Origin: Kocuria carniphila
GTDB lineage: Bacteria > Actinomycetota > Actinomycetes > Actinomycetales > Micrococcaceae
Direction: 5' to 3'
Assembly (NCBI RefSeq): GCF_004136555.1
Contig: NZ_NOIT01000005.1
Span: forward strand, 116,496 to 180,495
Length of the DNA stretch: 64,000 nucleotides
This document shows, in pieces, positions 39,537-48,900 of the stretch. The position numbers and the translations under genes are program-made. The notes under the pieces were generated by a model. It worked only from the letters and a program-made list of their open reading frames with translations. It did no database searches and was not told where the DNA came from. Numbering within the stretch: the first letter of the stretch is position 1; each line of letters starts with the position of its first letter.

Positions 39537-40316
39537 ATGAACGGCATGCACAGGTACCTCACGACGACCGGAGTGCACGCGGAGATCGCCCCGGACAGAT
39601 TCACGGACGGCGGGTGGGTGCTGTCCTTGGACGGCGCAGAGCAGTCGCACGTGAACCTCGCGCACCCGGAGGAGATCTTCTACGAGTACCTGCGGCGGGT
39701 CGGCAATGTGGTGGACGTGGTGGCCCCCGCGGGCTCCCCGATCACCGCGGTGCACCTGGGCGCGGGCGCTCTGACCCTGGCCCGCTACATTGCGGCCATG
39801 CGCCCCGGATCCGCGCAGACGGCGGTGGAGTTGGAGCCGGAGCTGCCCGGCTTCGTCCTCGAGGCACTGCCGTTGCCGGCGGGTGCGGACGTGCGGATGG
39901 TCGTCGACGACGCTCGCGCGGCACTCCCGCGCGTGGCCGCACCGGGCACCGTGGACGTGCTGGTGCTCGACGTCTTCACCGGCTCCGATGCGCCCGCCCA
40001 CCTCACGGAGGCCTCCTTCTACGAGGAGGCCGCGCAGCTGCTTTCCCCGGACGGGGTCATGGTGGTCAACGTGGGCGACGACGCCGGCCTCACCTTCTTC
40101 GCGGACCAGGCCCGGGTGATGCGCTCGGTCTTCGCCGACGTGTGGTGCCTGGCCGACCGGCAGCTGCTCACCGGTCTGTACGCGGGAAATCTGATCCTGG
40201 TGGGCGGACGGCGTCCGTTGCCGCGGGAGTGGGCGGAGTCCTTCGAGGCCGCGGGCCCGCATCCGGCGGGTGTGCTGGATGGGGAGGGGTTGGGGGAGTT
40301 GCTGGCGAGGCGGTAA
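39537..40316 (+). CDS. Spermidine synthase-like class I methyltransferase-fold protein
   Basis: 259 residues from ATG 39537; the open frame further upstream is the shadow of the DUF2945 gene. The Rossmann core is seen in AVHLGAGALTLARYIA (about residues 68-83), an acidic end of strand 2 in TAVELEPELPGFV, and DVLVLDVFTGSDAPAHLTEASFYEEA (about 137-162), the spermidine synthase-like aspartate motif. Polyamine activity is not proved by this; many actinobacterial members are called fused methyltransferases. The second Met (39546) is an alternative start. Confidence 0.8.
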   Translation: MNGMHRYLTTTGVHAEIAPDRFTDGGWVLSLDGAEQSHVNLAHPEEIFYEYLRRVGNVVDVVAPAGSPITAVHLGAGALTLARYIAAMRPGSAQTAVELEPELPGFVLEALPLPAGADVRMVVDDARAALPRVAAPGTVDVLVLDVFTGSDAPAHLTEASFYEEAAQLLSPDGVMVVNVGDDAGLTFFADQARVMRSVFADVWCLADRQLLTGLYAGNLILVGGRRPLPREWAESFEAAGPHPAGVLDGEGLGELLARR

Positions 40317-40416
40317 CGAAGGAGCGCGCCGCCCACCGGGCCTACGGAGCACGCCAAAGGTTGTTGCCGCGGTACTGGCTCTGTGCTGCCGTTCCGAGTT
40401 CCACTACGCTCAATGT

Positions 40417-41874
40417 GTGACCGAGAACCGAACGTCACCGGTCTCCGAGGCACGATCCGAGCCGTCGCGGCGACGCACATTCGTGAACATCCTGGTGAAC
40501 ACGGTCGTGGCCAACCTGACCACGAGCTACCTATGGTTCGCCCTGACGTTCTGGATCTACCTGGAGACCCGCAACGTGATCGCCACCGGGGTGGTCGGCG
40601 GGATGTACATGCTGCTGCTGGCCCTGAGTTCCATCAGCTTCGGCACGCTGGTGGACCGGTACCGCAAGCTGGCGGTGATGCGGTTTGCCGGGCTGTTCAC
40701 CCTGGTGATGTTCCTGCTCGCCGGCGCGGTCTTCGTCCTCGCCCCGGAGGGCCAGATCGCTCGGCTGGGCGGCCCGTGGTTCTGGGTGTTTGCGGCCGTG
40801 GTCCTCATCGGGGCCGTGGTGGAGAACATGCGTAACATCGCTCTGGCCACCACGGTGACCATCCTTGTGGAACCCGGTAGGCGGGCCAACGCCAACGGAC
40901 TGGTCGGGATGGTCCAGGGGATCGCCTTCATGGTCACCTCGGTGCTTTCGGGGCTGTCCATCGGCCTGCTGGGAATGGGCGCCACAGTGGTCATCGCCGT
41001 GGTGCTCACCGCCCTGGCCTTTGGGCACCTGCTCACGGTCAGGATGCCGGAGGAAGCCGCGCCGGCGCCGTCGGACGCCCACGGCGGGTTCGACCTGGCC
41101 GGCTCCTGGCGCGCGGTCATGGCGGTGGCCGGGCTGTTCGCACTGATCATCTTCAGCACCTTCAACAACTTCATCGGAGGTGCCTACATTGCCCTGATGG
41201 ATCCCTACGGGCTGGAGCTGTTCTCCGTGGAGATGTGGGGTGGCCTCTTCGCCCTGGCATCCACCGGGTTCATCGTGGGCGGGGCGGTGATCGGGAAGGT
41301 GGGGCTGGGCAGCAACCCCTTGCGCACCATGCTGCTGGTGGTGATGGTGCTGGGTGTGCTGGGTGCCCTGTTCACGATCCGGGAGTGGGGGTGGCTGTAC
41401 ATCGCCGGCATCTGGCTGTACATGGCGCTGTTCCCCGCCGTGGAGGCGGCCGAGCAGACCGTCATCCAGCGCGTGGTGCCCCTGGCCCGGCAGGGCCGCG
41501 TGTTCGGGTTCGCCATGGCCTTCGAGTCCTCGGCCGCGCCCGTGACCGCCTTTGTGGTGGCCCCACTGGCCGAGTTCTGGATCATCCCCTACGCACGCAG
41601 CGACGCCGGGGCCGCGGCACTGGAACCGCTGCTGGGAGAAGGCAGCGCCCGGGGAATCGCGCTCGTCTTCCTGTGCGCCGGCGCGTTGATGATCCTGGCT
41701 GCGGCCTTTGCCTTCCTCACTCCGGTCTACCGCCGTGTCTCCGCCGAGTATGCCCGTGCGGCCGCCGAGGATCGGGCCAAGGGGGAGCGGGATGGGGTGC
41801 CGGAGATGAGTGACGGCACAGGCCTCACCCGTGAGACCCGCGCCGGAGATGAGCCCCTGGGGTCGCCGCGTTGA
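40417..41874 (+). CDS. Major facilitator superfamily transporter
   Basis: 485 residues from GTG 40417; the longer frame back to 40270 overlaps the previous gene and lacks a membrane segment. About 12 helices are visible, with a basic loop LVDRYRKLAVM after helix 2 matching the MFS motif A position. The chain ends in a charged, disordered tail (from about residue 450). It resembles drug- or metabolite-efflux MFS proteins. TACGCT nine bases before GTG suggests a leaderless transcript. Stop overlaps the next gene (TGATG). Confidence 0.88.
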   Translation: MTENRTSPVSEARSEPSRRRTFVNILVNTVVANLTTSYLWFALTFWIYLETRNVIATGVVGGMYMLLLALSSISFGTLVDRYRKLAVMRFAGLFTLVMFLLAGAVFVLAPEGQIARLGGPWFWVFAAVVLIGAVVENMRNIALATTVTILVEPGRRANANGLVGMVQGIAFMVTSVLSGLSIGLLGMGATVVIAVVLTALAFGHLLTVRMPEEAAPAPSDAHGGFDLAGSWRAVMAVAGLFALIIFSTFNNFIGGAYIALMDPYGLELFSVEMWGGLFALASTGFIVGGAVIGKVGLGSNPLRTMLLVVMVLGVLGALFTIREWGWLYIAGIWLYMALFPAVEAAEQTVIQRVVPLARQGRVFGFAMAFESSAAPVTAFVVAPLAEFWIIPYARSDAGAAALEPLLGEGSARGIALVFLCAGALMILAAAFAFLTPVYRRVSAEYARAAAEDRAKGERDGVPEMSDGTGLTRETRAGDEPLGSPR

Positions 41875-42326
41875 TGGCGGGCGGTCATGGTGCTGGATGG
41901 GCAAGGACTGACGGGGTTTGGGTACGGGGCGGTGAGGGCTGTCTGGACGGACTGGTCGCTCAGCGTCCTGCGGGGTGGCTCGTCACGCACGGTGACCCCA
42001 CGTGGCAGGACTACTTGTGGACGGCAATGCTCGATCCCCTCGAGCTCAGTTACGGCGTGGGAATCGATGATGTCGAGGCCACCATGGTCCGTGGCCGTCC
42101 GACCTGGGCCGCCACGTGCCGGCCGCTGATTGGAAAGGGTGAGGACTGGGAGGGCGGCTACGAACCGCGGTGCAGCTGCTGCCCGCTGTTGGACAGCGCG
42201 GTCAGCCGGCTGGTGGAGTGTGGTCCCCAGGACCCGACGCTGAGCGACAGCGAACTCCCCACGGCCTACCGCGTCCATCTGGATAGCGAGTGTTGGGCTT
42301 GTGGTGAGCCTCCCAGACTGCCGTGA
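41874..42326 (+). CDS. Conserved hypothetical protein with Cys-rich C-terminus
   Basis: 150 residues from ATG 41874, overlapping the MFS stop. The sequence is not low-complexity: GWLVTHGDPTWQDYLWTAMLDPLELSYGV split across residues about 34-62 looks like a folded domain, and two cysteine clusters (PRCSCCPLL near 98-106 and ECWACGEP near 139-146) could bind metal. I recall similar proteins in actinobacteria without known function. It is translationally coupled to the transporter. Confidence 0.6.
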   Translation: MAGGHGAGWARTDGVWVRGGEGCLDGLVAQRPAGWLVTHGDPTWQDYLWTAMLDPLELSYGVGIDDVEATMVRGRPTWAATCRPLIGKGEDWEGGYEPRCSCCPLLDSAVSRLVECGPQDPTLSDSELPTAYRVHLDSECWACGEPPRLP

Positions 42327-42327
42327 A

Positions 42328-42366
42328 GGCCTACCCATATATAGAGGGGGCAGGCCGATATTTTAG
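42328..42366 (+). terminator. Terminator at the left border of the defence island
   Basis: GGCCTACCC (42328-42336) pairs with GGGCAGGCC (42348-42356), one mismatch, followed by GATATTTTAG. It ends the MFS operon. From here to about 43050 base composition turns clearly AT-richer than on either side. Confidence 0.7.
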
Positions 42367-42483
42367 TAATATTCAGTCGCCAGGACGGCATAAATCTGCT
42401 GCCCACATTGGTTGTCAAATTTGTTTTTTAATGAAGCTCCTGGACTCTGCCTTCGGATTTTTGAATTGATGTAATGTGAAGGC

Positions 42484-42969
42484 ATGGACTGGACTTTGCT
42501 TCTTACAGTGTTGGCCCCTATTGTTGCCTCCTTACTTACCTTACTGGTGTCGAACCAGCATTCAGCTCGTGCGAATAGAGAAGAACATAGTTTTCTCAGT
42601 GGAGAAGAAGAGCGGAAGCGAATTTTTGCGGCGAAAGAAAGCCGGTATCGGGATCGGCGGGAGGCGGTAGTTTCCTTCCAAGAGGCGATTCGACAGGAGG
42701 AATATGCAATTCTTGGGTTTGAAGAGGATCCAAGTTATGGTGGATCTTCGCCGGGAGATGTTTACGAAGACTACGATTCTTACAGTTTAAATACGGCCTT
42801 TGCTTCCGTAGCATTGCTGGCAGATGATGCAGTTGTTGAGGCCGCAGAAAAACTTCAGCGTGCCCTTGTTAATCGTTACTACGGAAATAAGGATTCTTCG
42901 TTAGAATTGAAAGATGCTCAGCGTGTGTACCGGGATGCTTGTCGACTTATGCTTGGTCCAGCTGAATGA
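42484..42969 (+). CDS. Small membrane-anchored coiled-coil protein, AT-rich gene
   Basis: 161 residues. One N-terminal membrane helix (about residues 4-23, TLLLTVLAPIVASLLTLLVS) is followed by a charged coiled-coil-like stretch (about 27-75, many Glu, Arg and Lys) and a helical tail. No known family. Codon third positions are much richer in A and T than in neighbouring genes, suggesting recent transfer. It precedes the defence operon by 130 bases on the same strand, so it may be an accessory or effector-type gene, or unrelated cargo. Confidence 0.6.
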   Translation: MDWTLLLTVLAPIVASLLTLLVSNQHSARANREEHSFLSGEEERKRIFAAKESRYRDRREAVVSFQEAIRQEEYAILGFEEDPSYGGSSPGDVYEDYDSYSLNTAFASVALLADDAVVEAAEKLQRALVNRYYGNKDSSLELKDAQRVYRDACRLMLGPAE

Positions 42970-43031
42970 ATTTGATTTCACAAAGCCGATAAATCTGCAT
43001 ACATTGATGCAATCCGTGTCTCTGGGGAACC

Positions 43032-43061
43032 TGACCCACCAGTTAGCCTTCTCTTTATAGA
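43032..43061 (+). promoter_or_regulatory. Candidate promoter of the defence operon
   Basis: TGACCC (43032-43037) and TATAGA (43056-43061) are spaced 18 bases, and the -10 lies 38 bases before the GTG at 43100. The -35 match is weak. Confidence 0.35.
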
Positions 43062-43099
43062 CTGACCCCTGACGTGCCCCCAACCCCCCGGAGACCTCT

Positions 43100-45991
43100 G
43101 TGACCGACCAAATGCTCGACATCGCCCCCGGCGCCATCGTTGTTGTCAGGGACGAGCAGTGGTTGGTGTCCTCCGTCGATCACACGGCAGACGGGGAGTT
43201 ACTCACCGTCAGGGGAGTTAGCGAGTTGGTCGAGGGAACCACCGCGCAGTTCTACACGAGCATCGACAAGGTCATGACCACGGACCCTGCGAACACGAGA
43301 GTAGTCGCGGACGAGAGCTCCCACTATGTGAAGTCACGCCTGTGGCTGGAATCCACGCTTCGCAAGACTTCCCTCCCCATTTCCGAGCCACGTCCGGTCA
43401 TGGTTTCCACCGCACTTGCTGACCCGTTGTCCTATCAGCGTGAAGCCGTGGAGAAAGCACTCGAGCCCACCAGACTCCGCACCCGGCTTCTCATCGCAGA
43501 CGCCGTCGGTCTGGGTAAGACGCTCGAGATCGGCATGATCCTCTCCGAACTGATCAGGAGAGGCCGCGGTCGCCGGATCCTCATCGTCACACCGCGGCAC
43601 GTGCTCGAACAGATGCAGCACGAAATGTGGACCCGTTTCGCCATCCCGTTCGTCCGTCTGGACTCGGAGGGCGTCCAGCAGGTCAAGCAAAAGCTGCCGG
43701 CCACCCGCAACCCGTTCACTTTCTTTGAGAAGGTCATCATCTCGATAGACACCCTCAAGCAGGATCGGTTCATCCACGACTTGAGACGGCACCACTGGGA
43801 CGCCGTTGTCATCGATGAGTCTCATAACGTGACCAACCAGTCCACCCAGAACAATCAGCTGGCCCACACCCTTGCCCCAAATACGGATGCCCTAATCTTG
43901 GCGTCGGCCACTCCGCACAACGGTCGCAATGAATCCTTCGCCCAGCTCCTGAACCTTCTCGAACCCACGAGTGTCGGCGCGGACGGCAAGATCAGCCAGG
44001 GCGCCGTTAAGAACCTCATGATCCGACGTCACCGTTATTCGGACTCGGTGAAGAACGAGGTCGGCGACAAATGGGCCGAGCGCAAAGACCCGCGACACAT
44101 CGCCGTCGAGCCCAGTCCCGAGGAGCTAGCGGTCGGCGAGGAGATCGCCGCAACCTGGACTCACCCGAAAGGATCCGCACCCGTCACGGGTAAGGGATCC
44201 AAGCTCTTCCCCTGGACACTCGCCAAAGCGTTCCTGTCATCGCCTGTCGCCCTCGAAGCAACCATCTCCGCACGCCTCCACACCATCGAGGACAACCAGG
44301 CCGCCGGCGCCGAACGAGAAGCACTTGAACGTCTCCGCGAGCTCAACAATGCCTGCCTACCGCAGGACGGCAGCACCCCACGATCCGGCAAGTACCGCGA
44401 GCTCGTTGCCCAGCTCAAGAGCAAGCAGATCGGTCCGCGTTCACCGGAACGCGCCGTCGTTTTCGCTGAGCGAGTCCCCACGCTGGAATGGCTCCGCGCG
44501 AACCTCACGCGCGATCTCAAGCTCAAGGATGATCAGGTCCGCATCCTCCACGGCGGGCTGACCGACGTGGAGCAGCAGGAAATCGTGGAGTCCTTCAAGC
44601 AATCACAGTGTCCCATTCGCGTGCTTGTCACGGGCGATGTCGCCTCGGAAGGCGTCAACCTTCACAAGCAGTGCCACGAGCTCATCCACTTCGACATCCC
44701 CTGGTCCCTGATCCGCATCGAACAGCGCAACGGCCGTATCGACCGCTACGGCCAGGAATACCCGCCGCAGATCACCACGCTCCTCCTCGACTTGGACGGT
44801 GTGGATGGCTTCACCGGCGACATGCGTGTTCTCACCCGTCTGGTCGAGCGCGAGCGTGAAGCGCATGAGAAACTCGGCGATTCCGCCTCTCTCATGGGCA
44901 AGTACACGGGCAAGGCTGAAGAGGACGCCATCATCGAGGTCCTGCGCGGCGCCAAAGACTTCGATGAGGCGATCCCCTCGCCGGAGCAGGCGGTCGCGCA
45001 GCAGGACCAGTGGCTTTCGGTCCTAATGGAGGCTTCCTCTGAGGACGAGAACGACGACGCCGCTCGCGCCACCGACGTCACGCCCGTCGCCTCGTCAGTA
45101 CAGACAGGCAGCACCGGCCTGTTCGACTCGGATGTCGAGTATCTCCTGAGCGGCCTCACCGAGCTGTATGGCGAACCGGGACGTGAACGGGAGGGGGGCG
45201 GCGTCGCTCTGCGCATCGACTGGAATAACGCGAATCAGATCCAAGCGTTATCGTTCGAACCCAGCGAAGACCTGAGGCAGCGCCTCATGGCCCTTCCTCA
45301 GTCGTATCTCGAGGAACGTCGTGTGCTGGACCGAATGCAGCTCACGCCTGATCGAGTCACCGCCGATGCACGACTCGCCGCTGCGCTCAACGACACGCAC
45401 GGAACATCCTGGCCAGACACTCACTATCTATCGCCCTTGCACCCTGTTTTGGACTGGCTGGCCGATCGGTCGTTGGCGCACCTTGGCCGTGAAGAGGTTT
45501 TCGCGGTTCAGGGCAACGTCACGTCCCCCACGGTCGTGGTCCAGGGAGTTGTCACGAACAAACGCGGGCAGAACATTTCCGTGGCTCACCTGACCGTGAC
45601 CTTTATGGGGGATCTTCCGTTGCCCTCGTCCTATGAGAACGAAGCCGAGATGTTTAGAGCACTTGGTCTGGGGCCCGAAACCATAGGTGTGCCCGTCCGA
45701 GACCCTGAGCAGTGCCAACGGTTGATCCCCCCAGCCGTGGAAACCGCCCGCGGTTACGTGGATTCACAGGTCGCCGGGAGCGCTCGCACATTGGCGCAAG
45801 AGCAAGCCGAAGCATGGGTGGAACGCATGGACCAGTGGGAACGCGGCGCCCAGGGTGTCGGTGCCCAAACTCAACTGTTCCGCCAGTCCCGATCTGCCGT
45901 GGAGGCAGAGCGGCGCTTGGCCAAGGAAATGCTGCCTGACCGCACGTATGTACGTCCGCTGCTCGTTGTCGTGCCAGCAGAAGGAGAATGA
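43100..45991 (+). CDS. DrmD-like SNF2/RapA-type helicase
   Basis: 963 residues from GTG 43100 with GGAG upstream. The N-terminal PGAIVVVRDEQWLVSSV beta-domain resembles the start of DISARM DrmD proteins. ATPase motifs: DAVGLGKT near residue 134, DESH near 238, SATPHNG near 268; helicase C motifs ASEGVNLHKQCHELIHFDIP and QRNGRIDRYGQ near 515-552. The C-terminal third is family-specific. It is a cytoplasmic DNA translocase. First gene of a four-gene operon; three bases to the methyltransferase. DrmD is the best family name, but the operon is not a standard DISARM. Confidence 0.85.
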   Translation: MTDQMLDIAPGAIVVVRDEQWLVSSVDHTADGELLTVRGVSELVEGTTAQFYTSIDKVMTTDPANTRVVADESSHYVKSRLWLESTLRKTSLPISEPRPVMVSTALADPLSYQREAVEKALEPTRLRTRLLIADAVGLGKTLEIGMILSELIRRGRGRRILIVTPRHVLEQMQHEMWTRFAIPFVRLDSEGVQQVKQKLPATRNPFTFFEKVIISIDTLKQDRFIHDLRRHHWDAVVIDESHNVTNQSTQNNQLAHTLAPNTDALILASATPHNGRNESFAQLLNLLEPTSVGADGKISQGAVKNLMIRRHRYSDSVKNEVGDKWAERKDPRHIAVEPSPEELAVGEEIAATWTHPKGSAPVTGKGSKLFPWTLAKAFLSSPVALEATISARLHTIEDNQAAGAEREALERLRELNNACLPQDGSTPRSGKYRELVAQLKSKQIGPRSPERAVVFAERVPTLEWLRANLTRDLKLKDDQVRILHGGLTDVEQQEIVESFKQSQCPIRVLVTGDVASEGVNLHKQCHELIHFDIPWSLIRIEQRNGRIDRYGQEYPPQITTLLLDLDGVDGFTGDMRVLTRLVEREREAHEKLGDSASLMGKYTGKAEEDAIIEVLRGAKDFDEAIPSPEQAVAQQDQWLSVLMEASSEDENDDAARATDVTPVASSVQTGSTGLFDSDVEYLLSGLTELYGEPGREREGGGVALRIDWNNANQIQALSFEPSEDLRQRLMALPQSYLEERRVLDRMQLTPDRVTADARLAAALNDTHGTSWPDTHYLSPLHPVLDWLADRSLAHLGREEVFAVQGNVTSPTVVVQGVVTNKRGQNISVAHLTVTFMGDLPLPSSYENEAEMFRALGLGPETIGVPVRDPEQCQRLIPPAVETARGYVDSQVAGSARTLAQEQAEAWVERMDQWERGAQGVGAQTQLFRQSRSAVEAERRLAKEMLPDRTYVRPLLVVVPAEGE

Positions 45992-45994
45992 TTC

Positions 45995-48900
45995 ATGCCC
46001 TCGAGCGATGCCCTTGTGGTGGTCAACGACTGGATCAGCGAGTTTTACTTCACGGCTGACGAGAACTCCGGAACCTTTTTCGGCGCCACCAAGAACCTGG
46101 TCAAGCAGTGGAAGGACGAGTCAGAGAATTCAGTATCCTGGCAGAGTCCCCTCGAACGGTTTACTAGTGCACGGCAAGATCTCCTGTCACAGCTGATTGA
46201 GCTGCACTCTCGCGCGGCCGAGCTGGATGAGTCCGCCACGATTCAGCAACGGCGTGATGCGCTAGCCCAGTCGTCCTCAGCTGCCGCGGAACGTATCCGA
46301 AGCATCCTGGGTTATGACACCGCTCCGCACCAGGACAACGGTGCTCTGCGCCTATATTCGGCGCTGGATACCACTGAACCCACCATCGCAATCATCGATG
46401 CCGTGGCCGCGGAGACCGCCGAAGAGCTGCTTTCAAAGAACACGGGTTTACTCGTGGAGGACGTCGTTCTCGATGCCGGTGATGAGGGCGCCGGCGCAAC
46501 CGACCCTATTTCCTCCGTCAGCGCCCTACTCTCGGCGTTGGTCTCCGCGGAACAACCCCCGCGTTACATGTTGGTTGTGGCGGGACGCACTGCCGTGCTT
46601 ACCAGCGAGGATGCCTGGCCGCAGGGCCGCTATCTCACCGTTGATCTTCAGACGGTGGCCGACCGCGGTGATTCCAAGTCCGGTGGCGAAATCCAGCGCG
46701 CCCTGGCATGCCTCTCCGCGTCGTCGCTGGCCCCTGATCCAAACGGAGTCATCTGGTGGGACGCACGCCGCGAAGAATCGGTACGCAACGCTGTGGGTGT
46801 CTCTAAAGACCTCCGCGACGGCGTGCGGGAATCCATTGAGATCATCGCCAACGAAGTAGTGAACCGGCGCAAAACACAAGGCTTGCCACCCTTGCCTGAT
46901 GAGCAGGCTCAGACGCTTGCCGTGCAGTCCCTTCGGTACCTCTACCGGATCCTGTTCCTGCTCTATGCAGAGGCCAGCCCCGAACTGGGCGTGGTCCCCA
47001 CGGGTGACCCGGAATACGAAGCTGGGTATTCAGTAGATCGACTGCGGGATCTGACGCTCAAGCAACTGACGTCTCGTTCCGAGAGCGGCACTCACTTTTA
47101 CGAGTCCCTCCAGGTTCTTTTCGACTTGGTTGAGAGTGGCCACCAACCCCGTGACAAACAAGACGACGACGACGCCGCTCGCGAGGGCCTAACTTTCGAA
47201 GCCCTCCGATCCGATCTGTTCCGCCCCAACCGAACCGGACTCATCAACGACGTGAAGCTCGGTAATAAGGCGCTGCAGAGGGTTCTCCAGAACTTGCTGC
47301 TCACCAAGGAACGACGCGGTAGGGACCGGGGCTTCATTAGTTACGTCGCGCTGGGAATTAACCAGTTGGGCGCGGTCTACGAGTCGCTAATGAGCTACAC
47401 GGGTTCCTTCGCGAACGGCGCCTTGATCGAAGTGGCTCGTCACGGGGACGCGTCTGATGGGTCATGGGTCGTCCCGGAGGAGCGTCTCGACGAGGACCTG
47501 CGTGAACACCTGGTCATGATCCAAGATGACCTGGGCCGAGAAACACCCCGGACCTATCACCATGGCGAATTCGTGTTCCGGTTGTCGGGGCGAGAGCGGC
47601 AGCAGTCAGCCTCGTACTACTCGCCGGAAGTCCTCACCCAATTCACGGTGCAGCAGGGCTTGGAAGAGTTGCTCGCGGATGATCCGTCTGCCGAGGAGAT
47701 CCTTGGCATGTCCGTGTGCGAGCCGGCATTGGGCTCTGGCGCATTCGCCATTGAAGCCGTTCGACAGTTGGCAGACGCTTATCTGACCAAGCGGCAAGAA
47801 GAGCTGGATCAGAAAATTGATCCAGAGCAATATCCGGCTGAGCTTCAGAAGGCCAAGGCGTACATCGCTCTGCACAACGTCTACGGCGTGGACCTGAATC
47901 CCACGGCCGTGGAGCTCGCTGAAGTGTCCCTCTGGCTGGACACGATGTCCCGCGGGTTAAGGGGTCCGTGGTTTGGCCTCCGACTGCGGTCTGGTAACTC
48001 TTTGGTGGGAGCGCGGCACTCCGTGTACGACGCCAGCGTGGTTCAGAAAGCCACTCCCAAGGACCGGATGCAGACCCCGGCGCGCCACGTGCCACTGGGC
48101 CGAACGGTGGATTCTGAGACCGGCATTTTCCACTTCCTCCTGCCTGCCGAGGGATGGGGCGCCGCTGGATCCAACAGCGAGATTAAAAAGATTGCCCCCG
48201 ACGAGGCAAAGGTGCTTCGTGAATGGGCCAAGCGCGTTCAAAAGCGACCAAACAAGACGCAGCTCAAGGAGCTGCAGTCTCTCACTGAACGGATCGATGA
48301 CCTGTGGCGGCTTGCCAGACGCCGCATGGTCGAGGCCGAACGGCAGTCCCGTCGGTCAATTGATGTGTGGGGCGCGGACCTGGAACCCGGCGGAGACGTG
48401 AGCCGCGAGGAGATCGAGGCGTCTCTGCGTGACCCGAACTCGGCGTACCGGCGTCTGCGACTCGTCATGGACGCTTGGTGCGCCATGTGGTTTTGGCCGG
48501 TCACTCAGGATCCAAGTCAGCCGGCGCCCCCGGAGTTTGAGGAATGGCTCGCCGTCATCCGCAGCATTGTGGGGCAGAAGTTCGAAGGACGACGCGGAAA
48601 GCAGTCCGAATACTTCGGCCAGAACGACTCGGAGTGGGAAACGCTTGAGGGCATCGAAGCGATGCTTCCGGCCGAAAACGCGGCGAATATTGATCGACTC
48701 CTCGAAGAGACCCCCTGGCTGCGTCAGGCGCAGACGATTGCCAAGGATCAGCGCTTCTTCCACTGGGAGCTGGACTTCGCAGCTGTCTTTGCGCGCGGTG
48801 GTTTTGATTTCCAGGTAGGAAACCCGCCGTGGGTCCGGCCAACCTTAGATGTGCCGGCACTATTGGGCGAGAGCGACCCGTGGTGGACGCTGACCGACAA

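Noticed and set aside
42327..43099. Integrase or tRNA attachment site at the left island border
   Set aside because: No tRNA, integrase gene or matching direct repeat to the right side was found by eye; the AT shift alone does not define an attachment site.
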